A stretch of 64,000 nucleotides of DNA, from contig NC_080558.1 of NCBI RefSeq assembly GCF_030253575.1, forward strand, positions 5,962,001 to 6,026,000, given 5' to 3'. Position numbers and translations under genes: made by a program. The notes beneath the pieces are model-generated. The model was not told where the DNA came from and made no database searches. It saw only the letters and a list, made by a program, of their open reading frames with translations. This stretch comes from Rhododendron vialii (taxonomy: Eukaryota > Streptophyta > Magnoliopsida > Ericales > Ericaceae). Below are positions 29,155 through 42,400 of this stretch, piece after piece; within the stretch, counting starts at the first letter, position 1, and every line of letters starts with the position of its first letter.

Positions 29155-31054
29155 CTATAGAGGAAGTGCATTTTGTGAATTGATGCACTCAAGAGGAAAT
29201 TTCTTGTATGGCAGTTCAGCAAACCTGGAAAACATAACCTTCAGATATTCTCGCCAGATGAATCTACCATGTCCATATGAATCTACTATTATGGACATGG
29301 TAGATTCATCTGGCGAGAATTTCCTGTTGATTATTTCTTGCAGAAGTATCTTAATCTTGTGTTTGTCTCTGCTCTTCAGGAATGCCTGGACCACAATATT
29401 GTAAGTCACATCATTTGGTGGGCACCCATCTCCCTCCATTTGCAAGAGTAACTCCTCAGCTTCATCTAGTAGAGCCTCCTTGCAAAGTCCACTAATCATC
29501 GTGTTGTAGATCTTAACATTGGGTTTCAATCCTTTAGCTAAAATGGTACTAAAAACTTTTCGAGCATCTTCAATCTTTCCAGCTTTGCACATGCCATTAA
29601 TGATGATAAGATAAATAACGATATCAGGAACTATTCCTTGATCTTGCGTTGAACGAAACACCTCTACTGCCTTGTCAATCATTTGGTTCTTAAAGAATCC
29701 GTCTAACAAGATTCTGAAAGTTACAATGTCCGGATTTTGACCGCTACACATAATCTCATGAAATATATGATCTGTTGCATCACATCTCCCTGCGTGTAAC
29801 AGCCCCTTTAACAAAGTGTTGCAAGTATCAGTTACAGCTTTTAACCCTTTACGAGGCATTTCTCTAAAGAGATCCATGGCTTCGTCTATATTCATCTTAT
29901 TGCACAAACCATTGATTAAGATATTATAGCTACGGATATCAGGCTTAAGGCCCCTATCCACGAGGGAGTTGAACACTTCTTTTGCTTTCTTCATGTGGCC
30001 TTGCAAACAATATCCGTCCATCTGTATACTATAAGTGACAACATTGGGTTTCACACCTCTTCGAATCATGATCTGGAGTATGCCCTCCGCTTCTTCGGTC
30101 TTTCCCTCCTTGCAAAGTGCATCTATCAACATATTGAAGGTTATAACATCAGGGAAAATGTTTTGCTCTGTCATGTCACTCAATATTTTTGCGACATCCT
30201 TCCCTCGACCTGATTTGCATAAGCCATCAACCAAAGAGCTGTAGGTCACCACGTCAGGCATAATATCACAGCCTCTCATCTCCGATAAGAGCCACAAAGC
30301 ATCATCTATGTTCCCATCCTTACTAAGGCTGTCGATGATTGTGTTATACATCACACAGTGGGCCTATAGTTGCATTTCTGCATACTCCTCAGCAAACGTA
30401 TAGCCATTGTAGTGTCTCCTACTTTACAAAGCCCTTTTATGATCATCCCAGAGGTGATTTCATTGGTTCGATGTCTCCATATTTTATCAACCTTACAAAC
30501 AAATTCACAGCCTGAGAAGTCTTACCTTTTAAAACATACCCATTTATCAGAGTGGTGAAGGTAGCCACATTTGGAGTATAACCACACTTATAGAAGATAC
30601 CCAAGATAGCAAATCCAAAATCCACTCGATTCAAGCGGCAACAACAATTGATCAAAATAGTCAGCGTATATTCATCAATTGGAATGCTCAACTCGCGGAT
30701 TTCTTTATACAGAGAAATGACGGATGAATATTCCTTCATCTTGGCAACAGCAGTTAACAGCTGATTAAAATCGATCACAGAAGGCAGAGTTCGAAATTGG
30801 GCCATTCGATGGAACAAACTAAGAGCATGGTCTAGCTTGTGAAAACCCGTTTTAGATTTCTCCAGCAACAACTTCTGTAGTTGCTGCCGGATCGTGATAG
30901 CAATGACATCAGGGGGATTAGGGTTTGTTGAAAAATTGGTATTATGAAACAAGAGGGTATGATGATGGACAAATGGATTACCTTTTGGATAGTTACATGC
31001 TGTCGTTGTTGGGCTGAAAATCAAAGCAGCAGCAGCCATTCTTCTTGTTCGCAT
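29155..31054 (-). pseudogene. P-class pentatricopeptide repeat (PPR) gene, two frameshifts
   Basis: The 5' part (31054-30443) starts MRTRRMAAAALIF with a probable mitochondrial presequence and runs through about four 35-residue PPR motifs. The 3' part (30354-29155) carries about ten more (for example VTYSSLVDGLCKSGR, SYNILINGLCNK, IYNTMISGLCKEA). The two parts are in different frames. The 90 bp between them encode an intact PPR segment (GMIIKGLCKVGD, AIRLLRSM) in the third frame, so one frameshift lies near 30448 and another near 30352. P-class PPRs bind organellar RNA, and the repeat style resembles Rf-like proteins. The C-terminal tail is altered by an inverted duplication. Most likely a recently broken gene; two assembly indels are the alternative. 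Confidence 0.85.
29247..29320. repeat. Perfect 30-bp inverted repeat with 14-bp spacer
   Basis: Arms 29247-29276 and 29291-29320 are exact reverse complements, beginning ATTCTCGCCAGATGAATC and ending GATTCATCTGGCGAGAAT. The spacer repeats ATGAATCTAC. It lies in the last exon region of the PPR gene, and the left arm (plus strand) corresponds to an added C-terminal stretch. Confidence 0.97.
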
Positions 31055-31900
31055 CTTGATCGGAAAGAGTTTCTTTTTGAAGCCAACAAGAAGCCTCTAT
31101 CGTGTGATTGAACCGAACAAAACCAAACCACCATGGGAAAATGACAAAGGAGTATAACAAAACGGAGAAAACGGCATCGTTCCGTCGGCCAGAAACATCG
31201 CACTTGAGAACACGAGGTTCAACCAGAGTGATCCGAACAACCAGAGTGATCCGAACTGTTCATTTTTCTTAAAACATCTATGACTGATTAGCCCAATGTA
31301 TTCTGAAAAAACTCTTACCAATATTCGATTGGGATAAATTTTTTACGGAAATCTATAATAACATAACTTAAGAAACTATTCACTCTAGGAATATTGAAAA
31401 AGCCACTCCTGATATTCGATTAAGATGACTTTTTTACAAAAAAGATAAAAACGCATGAAAGATGTATTAAAAAAAATAATCGGTTTAGATCTTTACGGGA
31501 CCAGGTAGGCCCCTCAAGAAATCTGTGCATTATCTATGTCTAGTTTGTCTGCAAAAACCGACTTTTCGTTGATGAGAAGGGTGTGCTAGTAATGTGGCAA
31601 CCAAACAGCCGCTAAAATGGGCTTAGAAAGATAGTTATGAACAACCAATCCATATGAACAACCAATCCATATGAACAACTGATTCAAGCCGAAAAGGCTA
31701 CAAAGACAAAAAAAAAAATTAATAATAATTGCAACTTTAGATTTGCTTAATTTTCCCGCGCAAATTCATGCAAAACGGTACATAACTATAAGCAGATAGC
31801 ATTCACTCTTCTAGTTGTAAGATAGATGTAAAATGATTGAAGACAAAAGGGTCAATATCCAAATATTCTTTTCAAATTTTCCTCTCTTTGTTTTTTTTCA
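31055..31900. other. Intergenic between PPR and WD40 genes
   Basis: Upstream flank of the PPR gene. A 19-bp direct repeat (GAACAACCAATCCATAT, twice at about 31640-31675) is present. No gene recognised. Confidence 0.45.
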
Positions 31901-31919
31901 TTTTCCCAATGCAAGTCCT

Positions 31920-33469
31920 GATATACAAATCCACATTCTTCACGATGAAGAGCAGAATACACTAGATACAAGAAGCAGATACCAGTCTTTTCTGCTAAAG
32001 TCAGTGAAATTAAAACTTCAATCCGTTTCTCACATCTCATCTGATCATAAAAAAAAAAACTAAATACATTGTTGGGAGATGCGGGTATGGATTGAAACAC
32101 AACTAATACAGTGGGAGTAGAGATGCCAAGCCACCGGGCTAGTTCATCAGCTCGTCTCTGACGATTTGGGAAGTCCGGTTTTGTGACTCCGAGTTGCATC
32201 GAGCCCATCTCCTTGCAAGTTAGCTTCAAATTTCAACAGGAAATGCCTCCTACTAATTGTTTACAACAAACAAATCTGAGAACACCTCAAGATATACAAA
32301 CTCTTATTTCAGTACCAATCAAGAACCTAGAAAGCTTTAAAACAAGCCCAAAAAAGGGGGGCATGATTTTGGGTTAACGATTAGATAGATCCACCGATTA
32401 AGAATTGCAGCACTTGGCAGTAACAAGTCCTCAACCAGTATTCAGTATGCCCTCTGGATCATCCCCTGGGACAAAGATACATATTCTTAATGTTTGAAGA
32501 GTGATGGATGAAATACAACGAAAAAAAACAGCGGGAAAACAGATATATGAGGTGAAACTCAATGAAAATGATGGATATTACGAATATGGAAATATGCTTC
32601 CTTTGCAGAGAGGGTCTCTCTCAAGAAGCTTATCAAAGCCAACAACAGTTACAATGAGAAACAAGTTTCACTACTCTTTTTCTCTAAAGACAAGCTTCAA
32701 TATGCTCCGAGTCTTCATGACACAAAAAATTGCTTGAAAGAGTATCTACATCCAGGAGATGATCAAACCTTATTGGTAAATTACTTTACATTGAAAAAGA
32801 ACCACCAAATTGAAGAACAATTAATTTTAAAAGGAAACAAAAACTACCCCCTAGACAACAGACAAGACTCCTGAGACTTAAATCTCATGTCAAAATTCCA
32901 CTCACTACTGATAAACTTATTCTCTGAGGTCACGCGCAAATGCAAGACCTACCATCCTCTCTAAGGATGGAGTGTGTACAAGTCCTGAGGGGCTTCAACA
33001 GTTCAAGAAATTACTACCATAGTTCAAGAAAATTACTCTCTGGATACTCCAGATCCAGATCATCTTCTTTTATCCTCTTCCTTTTAATGCAGTCATAAAA
33101 ACCCTTACGGCATCAATCCAAAATGAACTTTCTCATTAACCACCTTTTCGCTTCCTTTATGTACAAGAAAACAAGTTTTGTTGATAAAGAAGCAAGCTTG
33201 ACACTAGGAGTTTAGGTTCTCCAAACTTCACAATTCAACAACAGTTGGATTTATATGCATCTCCAAACGGGCCATGAAAACTCAGGTGATGCTACATCAT
33301 TCAAATTCATGCAAGCATTAACGGCAGCTGTCTACTTATAGTGATTTATTTATGTAAGTATGCAAGAATAAAAAAAGGAACAATCAACATCACAAAGGAT
33401 CATTGGAAAGAGAAGATACCATTTGGACAGAGTTAATGCATCCTTTACATTGACAGCAATTGGTCCTTA
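31920..33469 (-). other. Probable 3' UTR / downstream region of WD40 gene, partly duplicated
   Basis: Follows the WD40 stop codon on the minus strand. Its two ends (31920-32455, and 33540-33645 in the last intron) are the parent sequence of the copy at 27893-28640. A minus open frame of 125 codons at 32229-31852 shows no recognisable product and is disrupted in the duplicate, so it is not called as coding. Confidence 0.5.
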
Positions 33470-36400
33470 TTAGCATTCTAAAGCATATGTTGGGACCTAC
33501 AGGGAAAAAAGAAGAAAAATAATTAGATGAAATGACTCTTGTGATCCTTAGAACTGGTCGGTACCTCGTCCTTAGAGTATTATGCTAACCAAGGATAATA
33601 CCGTGATCTTTGAACTCACAGAAGGGCAACTACCTAACGACTAAAGCAATAACAAGTCACCACTTCTGTATGGATCCCTTCCTAACAGGGACGATACAGG
33701 TCACAACAGACTCGAGACACTAAAATTTTTATATTTTTGCAAACATATGATATGCATACAGAGAATAGTTTATTCAAAGGTATTAAAAAAGAGCAACATG
33801 ACGCTAATTAAAACTATAAAGTCTATCACTTAAACATTAAGATATTATCCATAGAATATTGTATCATAATACAATGATAACTATTGATAAACCTTACACA
33901 TAATGCGTTCATCTTACACATGTTCAGAAATATATTAAGTTAGTTGCGTCAAAGAAAGCAAAACAATGTTACTACGAAGAGATTTATTATAGAGTTTGTG
34001 TTCAAAGGTTTCAAGGAGCGTCGCAAAGGTAATTCTTCAAATGTCTCGAATATGTAATTCTTCAAATCAAGACCTATTATAAAAGTGTTCCATACACTAA
34101 ATTAGGAGACTATGAGTGTCGGTGCCCAAAGGACACTGGACACACTTGCTCCATTGAGCTACCTGTGCTTTTAGTCTCTCACAGTTCACCATCCTCCAAT
34201 GTTGCACTTTCTGCTACTAATATTCCATTAAAATTTCTAATGCCAGAAAACTCAAAAAATATTCTCTCAATTAACTGCAAAGCACTAGCTATGCATAAAA
34301 TGTATGACAACAGCCAAGCAATTGTATACGAATACGAATTATAAAGTAAAAATGAAAGTCATAAAGTTTGGTCCTTCAGGCTTTGCTATACCTCAAGCAT
34401 GTTCTCATCATGAAAACCAGATATTGTGCAATTCAAGCTCTCAGAATTTTCGTATTGGAGTACCCGGAGTTTCCCTTCCTGCATTTTATAAGAAGTCAAC
34501 CTTTTGAAGTCCAAAATATTTCCACAAACCAAAATTGTGTTTGTAAAGAAAAGAAATAGTTATGTGCTAACCTTGGTTCCATAGACAAGGCCACTACCAA
34601 CTGAAGGATGGAAACAAGCTACATTAACCTCATCCTCTGCACTAGGAAGCACTCTCACAAGTTCCATATCAGAAACTCTGTAGATCTGAATGACAGAAAA
34701 AGATCGAGTTTTGTGGAAGTAAAGATACTGATTGCTAAAATTTTGGTAAATGAAATTCATTTTTGGTGCTGCCTCTCGATTATTTGCTGCATCTAGTCTG
34801 TAGTGCGCAATCATTAGAAACAACTAAAATGGATCAGGAGCAGCAAGAGTGCAACCCTTTGATTTTTTCTTAAAAGAACAATGTTTTCACAGAGTATATT
34901 ATCTAACCTTTTACTGCAGTCTAAATTTATCAAAGTCAACTACAATCTCAAAACTAATGGTGAGGAATAGGGAACCAAATTAAGTATGCCCCTGGGAAAA
35001 ACACCCTTAATGTGCCGACATATTTGGAAATATAAGATCCCAGGTTCTGCTTTGAGAAAATTATCGCTGAATTTCTAACTTAAAATTCAGCCTTTTAGTG
35101 TAGTACCAGATGTCCTCATCGCAAGTAAGAAAATGGAGAGTCCACGTTGCTTATGTCAATTAAATGTGCTCTGTAGCCTATTCTACAAGGGACTCATTGG
35201 TAATCATTTAACATTAACTGGGAGTTTGGTGCAAATTTTTTAGGGTAATTATGGATTCTAGATGCGGATTTTGCATTCCGAAACTGTTTGGAGCAGATTC
35301 TGAGAAACCATTCTCAAAACAGGCTTAAGGAGCCACAATTTGAAAAGTAGCTACAGAGCATTTATATGGTAAATACATATACACTTATACCGGAGTATGA
35401 ATATTTTGTTCAGCTATATTATATGTATTCATTTATGTGCATGAACATACATACGTGTATGCGTAAACTTTTTGCCTCGTGTAAATGTCTCACAGAATAT
35501 GCATAAACATATATATATATATATATATTTATTTATTTATTTATTTAAGTACTACCTCTGTCCCAAAAAAATTATCTAGTCTGCAAAACGAGAACTTTAA
35601 ACTAAACCATTTCTGTTGGAAAAAAGTTCAAACTTTTTGCCACTAGTTACTAAATATAAGTGAGTTTTCTTAGCAATTGAAATTTTCTTGATAAAAATGC
35701 ATCTTTTGTAAGTTCTTGTTTTGTGGAGCAAACAACCTTTTTGGGACGGAGCCACAGAGGGAGTGTTATATATATATTAGGCAATTGCTTCATTTGCTTG
35801 AGCATTAAATTTATTCATTGTTATACTACTATAAGAACAATTTTAATATGATCATACTATGTAAATACATTTACCTAAGCATAGTCATTTATAGAGTCAT
35901 TTGAATAATTTTTTGAAATGTTTGCAAAGTTTTTGAAATGTTTGCAAAGCTATATTTCTAAAATAAGAAACAATACTAAGGGAGTCCCACCTCTAACCCA
36001 CTATCTAGTAATCTGATTAAATCACCAAACATTTTCAAGATCCATAACCTACTTTTAATAATTAATATATTCACCAAACACTTTCACAGATTCTAATTAT
36101 GAGCTTTTAGAATCTAGAACAGAATTTACAATCCAGAATCTACTATCGAACAAAATACTCAGCACCAAACACCCCATAAGAAACAAAGAGTCCCAATATG
36201 TCATGTGAGAATCAAAGCAGCAACACTCAATTCAAGTCCAAAGGATCAAATTTAGTATCTGGATGAGCACAGATAATTGGTAACAAGCATTTTAAAATTT
36301 CAATTCCTTTTTAACACTTCAAAATTCAATTTCCATATAAAAGTTTTCAGAACCACTAGGCCACAGGACGTCAAATATCAAAATGATAGGAAAGGATTCT

Positions 36401-39400
36401 TACCTCCAGAATAGTGTAGATTGGTACTGTTGTATCTCCATCAATCACAACACTCTTAAGAAGTGAACTATGGCGACGGCCATAGGCTAGTAACAAGTGC
36501 TCTGATGTGGGAGAGAACTTCATAAACAAAATAAATATACAAAGTTCAAAAAAAATTAGTAGGATCAATGCCCCATTTCTATATACAATGCAAAACACTC
36601 CTACATAAGCATAACCGGTAGCAACGTTGAACAAAGTTGATAAACTCATGATGGTGAAGCCTTTTGAGATAGGCTAAAAGGCATCTTTGTAAGCGATTAG
36701 CTGATGGATGTTCTCGTAAACTAGTTGGCACTCTCTAACTGCTGATTAAGTTTTTATGCATTGACATAAGAAACCAAACAAAGCTTTAAGTATAAATTAA
36801 TTGGGGTTGGCTACATGAATCTACTTTCCCCACTGAGTTCTGTTGAGGGCATAGTGTTCAATGATATGCATAAAACTTAGGTCCTTTCAAACTACCGCCT
36901 CTCAGGTTAATTTTGGCTCTTCCCTTACTACTACCATCTACCGTCATCACTCCTCTTAACTACCGCATCGACTGACATATGCAGATATCAAAGTTATCTG
37001 CTCTGTTGCTACTCACATAACAAAGGGCAGCAACAAGACCAGTACATCCAATATAATTCCCTTCGGGAGGTATCCCACCTATGACCAGTACATCCAACAT
37101 AATTCCCTTTGGGAGGTATCCCACCTATCCATGATGCCAACAAATTTTTGGAACTCTCAACCACTAGACTCCATACTCAAATAAAGCATAAAGACAAATA
37201 AGAAAGGAGGCTGAAGAAGTAGCAATCTCTCATCACAAGCCAGGGACCCCCGCTGCTACAAAGATTTCTGCTTTTTCTCTGGTTAATTAAGCTCTCGAGA
37301 ATGGGTTCATTATCCTTTCTTCTACCCCTTTTTTTGTAGCCATACAATTAAACCTGAAATCCACAGAGATAGGCAAGCCTCAAGATTCTCGATGGTGAAC
37401 CTCAAAAAGACTAATGTCCTCATAGGGGAACTTACTATTTCTCACCAGAAATCTATCCAGTTAATATGCTTATGTTTTCTTTACTGATGAGGCTCACAGG
37501 TAGTCATCATATCAAGGTCCAACACACATTATGCAGACCTCTTCATATTCAAAAGGCCAAGCCTTGTAGATGGTGAGTCCATCCAATAAATATTAAGGGC
37601 TAGTCTTCTTTCTATTTGATGCTGGACTCTTAACTCTGCACATGTTCCAACAAATCACCCTTGTGTGAGTGGAACAATAGACTAATGCCCCCTTAAATCT
37701 TAAACTATCACTCCCTTTTGCACTTCCCTTTGCACCCGAAATAGTTGAGTACATACCATCGAAAGCTCCCGTTAATTCTCCTCAATTACTCTCCCAACAC
37801 TCTTTGCTATTAGACAAAACACCCACCATCGCGAGCCACCATGCAATTTGAATTAATAGACTAAGAGGACTCAAAGTTAAAGTCCAATTAAATGGGTGAT
37901 GGGATTGACAGAGTCCCCATCACCAATACCAAGGTAAAATATGTATTATCTGGAACTCATACCCTACTCAAAAGGCCAAGCCTTGTAACTTCACGTGTTC
38001 CAATAATGAATATGTGAACTAGAGTGTTCCTTTTATCCCGTATAGCTGCAGAATGACTGTCAATAGAGTAAGCATCTCTTTTGGGAAACGCTCAATATTG
38101 AACTGGGGTGTTACTTATCAAAAAAAACAATATATATATTGAACTGGGGTTTCCTACCACACCGCTTAGGTGTAGAATTTTGCATCTAACTGTTCATACG
38201 TAGGCTTTTGTTGGCAAAAAATGTTGACTCCCCAGTGGGAGCTACAATACTTTCTCTTAGCTTATTAGAAATTTGAATTCTACTGTAAAGCAATGATACA
38301 AAAAACTCCATAAAGAAACCGACCTGAATAGAAGTTAAACAATGAGCAGCCCTGATTGGCCTTGATGAAAGCACCAAACCAAAACTACATACATGAAAAT
38401 TAAAGTCAATAAGGGAGCTGAAAATATCTATGATAAAGACCCAGAGAAAGTAAGGAGTTTAAGCTTACGTTGCTTCCTCTAGGGAATATATCCGAAGCTC
38501 ATAAATGACTTGGTGGGCTGAGATAGGGTGCCGCGTAGGAGATGTTGAAGCTCCAATGACATCATGGTGGACTTGGCTGAGAAAACCAGGATCGCCTTCC
38601 AGATGAGGCAGTACGCATGCAACACAAGCTGCTAGAAATCTGCCACAAGGAGAAAAATGGGCACCCATTTCGCTGCCAAAAAAATAAACAAAAAAAACCT
38701 TACATATAAGCATTCGAAGAGGTTGGATCACAAACTATGCAATCTATCTTGTAACTTGAAGGTGGTGTAACTGCCAGAGACGTTCAATAGCTTAGATATC
38801 AACATGATAAAGCTGGGAGATTATTCACACGACCTACATTCTGGAAACTGGAAGTACCAAACAAATTTAAACAAATCTCGTTACACCTGGAAACTAATGA
38901 TTGGTATTAGAAATTGAGTAGATACAAATAGAGACACAAATTTAGCAAGTAAGATTCCATACCTACAAAGCACAGCATGTGATATCGTTAACCGACATCT
39001 ATCAGCATCAAGAGGTGTACACGCGTCTTTAAGTTCATGTGTCCAAACTCTGAGCCTCACGGTGCAAGGTAACTCAGCCGCAGCTACTGTAGTCAATGAT
39101 GTGGCGATTTCTGTCTGGATGCGAGTAGTGTTATTAGAAGAAACACCTTCACTAGATCCAGTTACGGGTACCATGCGAGCATGTGAAGAATGGTGCCGTG
39201 AATCCGATCCACTGGTGACTCTAGATTGGCCAACCCTAGATGGCACAACTGAGGGAACCATCACAGCAGGATTTTCTATCTCACTAAATGCAGATGAATT
39301 TTCATAAGCACCACTATCAGGAGGACGTCTCATTCTTTGGCCAGCGTGGCTTTGGCCAATCAACCAACCCTGCAAGAATGGTAATTCCCAATATCTTGGG

Positions 39401-42400
39401 TCACTGAATGAAAATAACTGATTACTTCTATCTTCAGGCTCCGCTTCAGCAGATTCCATAGCATCATTGATTGCAGGCGGAGGAACAGCATTTTCCGTTT
39501 CCATAAAATTAGAAGTAGCTTGTTGTTCTTCTGGCACAGTGGAGGTACTAGGTTCCATAGGAGATAACAAAAGTTCATACTGCCCCGACGGAGCTGAATA
39601 TGTGAGAAGCCTAACTGAAGTAGAAGGACCCACTCTATGAGCTGCATTAGTTGAACCAACATTTGGGTCAGTATTAACTTAGATTATCCCAATATTCATA
39701 TGTGGATCCACAGGCTAAGGTGGTTTGGGACACCAGAAGACGCAATAGATGCAACAGCTAAGACACCAATGGTAACGCCAATGCTGGTAGAGGGGAAGGT
39801 TTAAATTAACATAGGATGCTAGTTGTAAAAAAGGAGCACAATTTAAGTACATTTAATGGTTTACATGGCCATTGAAGAGCAGAATGGAGAAGACAGATTC
39901 ATCTAGTAGACAAATACACCATAGGGTAGACTGTAGAGACACAAGATGCAATTCATTTGCCAACTTAGAATGATTACCAGAATGAGCATCTGCCAAATAT
40001 ACAGTAGGGGGAGGATAGTGCAAATAACCAGGAGATGTTGCGAGTGTCATTGAGGAATCTGAGTCCATATCGTTGACCTGCAAATCAGGAAAACAATGAG
40101 AAATACGTGGCAGGAGAGGAAAACTATTAATTTAAAGATGTGAAAGTTACCTCAGCAGTCAATAGAAAAGGGGCACCATGTGGATGAAAATGCACTGCCC
40201 GAAGCGAACGACGTGTCTTCAGAACAATGGTTGGTGAGGATGTGTCCCCTCTCCTGTTGTAGTGCCATATATATAGCTACCACAGATTCCAAGGTAAGCC
40301 ATAAGCCATCATAGCACATCAAATACGAATCTAAAAAACATGCTCGAGTGGCGATTCTTCACCTTGTGGCCTGAAGCTACAGCCAGAAGTTCCCCTTGGG
40401 CGTGGAAAGCAATAGATGCAATAGGACGATCTGCGGGGAGGAACATAATTGGTAACTCAGATATTCTAGATATGATTGGAAAGAAAAGAAGTTTGTATCA
40501 GAAATGTAGGCATAAGTCAGAGAAGTAGTTACAAAAGTCACGTGATCCTATGCATTCTGCAGTATTTGCATCCCATAACCGAACTTCATGGTCCAAACTT
40601 CCACTTGCTAGAATTTCTGGACACAAAGGGTGGAATCTAACCTGCAAGAGTTCCATCGCTAAAACATTGGTAATGAGCAGCTCAAAAAACTTCACTTCGA
40701 ACAAATTAATAGTGTCTTACACATACACATTATGGTTCAGATGGCATTGCACCAAACAAAGAGATAGATCAGAAGAATAGGCAAGCAATACAAGAGACTG
40801 AACATATTTAAAGCAAGATAACAAGGAACTATAGGTTTAACATTCATTCATTTTTCATAACTCATGACTCAATTCAACTTAAGCTAAGAAAGTGCCAGAA
40901 TCCAAACAAGCAGAAACCCCGTTAAAGGTATAATAATTGGACACCAAAGCAGTTTAAACACCATGAAAAGGAAAAAGGGTCTTTCAGGGAATATCCATGC
41001 TTTTAATACAACATACAAGCCAACAAAAGAATGATCATGTCAGGAGCTCTTACTTATCAAACCTCTTCTATGGACTTTCATGAGAAGAATTAGGGTTTCT
41101 TTTCCTTTTCTTTTCTCAACTCTCAAGTGTCCTCAGCTCGTAAAGATACAGAGCAGAGGAACAGAGCAAAATGGTTTTTTTAACAGCCGAACTCCTATTA
41201 AAATACCCGCAACTTAGAATAAATTCTCCCACCGTCATGCTTTGAATACAAGATTATTGAATACCAATCCATGTTATGAATCCTTATGGCAACTACCTAC
41301 AGTAGCGAAACCAATGACAATTTTTCACTTCTATGTCGTTTCTACTATTTCTTTCACTGCCAAGGCATAATCCAATTTTTTCCAACCCAAGGAAACATGC
41401 ACACAGACAAGAAAAAAAGGAAAGAACTGCATATATATGGCAAGATATTTTAAGAGTTCAGGAAACTCTTATTCATAAGAAACAACTTGCGCTGCAAACG
41501 AACCAAACAGAGTCAAGCTTTAGAATTTTCAGGTTTTGTTTGTTAACTTTTTAACGAACTTGGGCTCGAGTTTGAGTCCAATAAAAATTTTACAAGCCGA
41601 GCTCGAGCTGAATTGGCCTAGGCTTGAGTCGAGCTCGACCTTGTTCACTGGCCAAAGAAATACAGCTCTAGAGCTGCAAATAAAATTTTTATTGTGGACG
41701 TAAATAAGTTCATGCTTATTAAGGGGTGTTTCAACTACACTAATGGACTAAAGCCCACATCTTCACGGATTTCTAGACAGTTCATTCTCCTCGTACATAA
41801 ACTAAAATACCGTTTAGCAAAAACTTTTGACTGTTGTCATTAGCCTGAAGCAAAAAATATAGCGGAAATGCACCCTAAGATTTATTAAAATTCTACATAA
41901 GTTTATAGCACATGCAAAAGGTTATGCATATAAAAACATAAAGATTTTATTATGTATAAATATTTTATACATGAAATTTGCGTTGTGTACATATACTCTA
42001 GGTTTGCGAGCCTAATCCAGCCGAATATTGTGCTTGGGTGCTCGGCTCATTTATTAAATGAGCCTAAAATTGAGTCTCAAATTCAGTTTGTTTAACAGAT
42101 GGATCAAACTCGAACGAACTTTTGCCAAGTTGAGCCTCGAATAGTTCTTGAACGGCTCGGTTCATTTGCAACCCTAAAAACAACCTCAGCATCAACTAGC
42201 CATTCATTAATTCTTTGTCAACGAGAGGCAAAGTTAAAAAACAAAACTTTTTCGACTTTTCAAAAACAAAAGTTGGAATTTTACAGTTAGTTAAAATTAC
42301 AGGGAAATAACAAGCGTACTGACTATAACGAGAACCGATTCAAAACGGGAAAATTACGTGAAAGGGATAACGTGAACATTTCAACAAACACAGGCTTACC

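Noticed and set aside
31852-32229. 125-codon minus open frame
   Set aside because: No recognisable domain; it falls downstream of the WD40 stop codon, and the duplicated copy at 28 kb is disrupted in this frame.
37220-38130. Extra exon in the long intron between exons 11 and 12 of the WD40 gene
   Set aside because: Phases of exons 11 and 12 already join at IQ|FSPTSEH, in agreement with the conserved protein, and no coding stretch with splice sites was seen.
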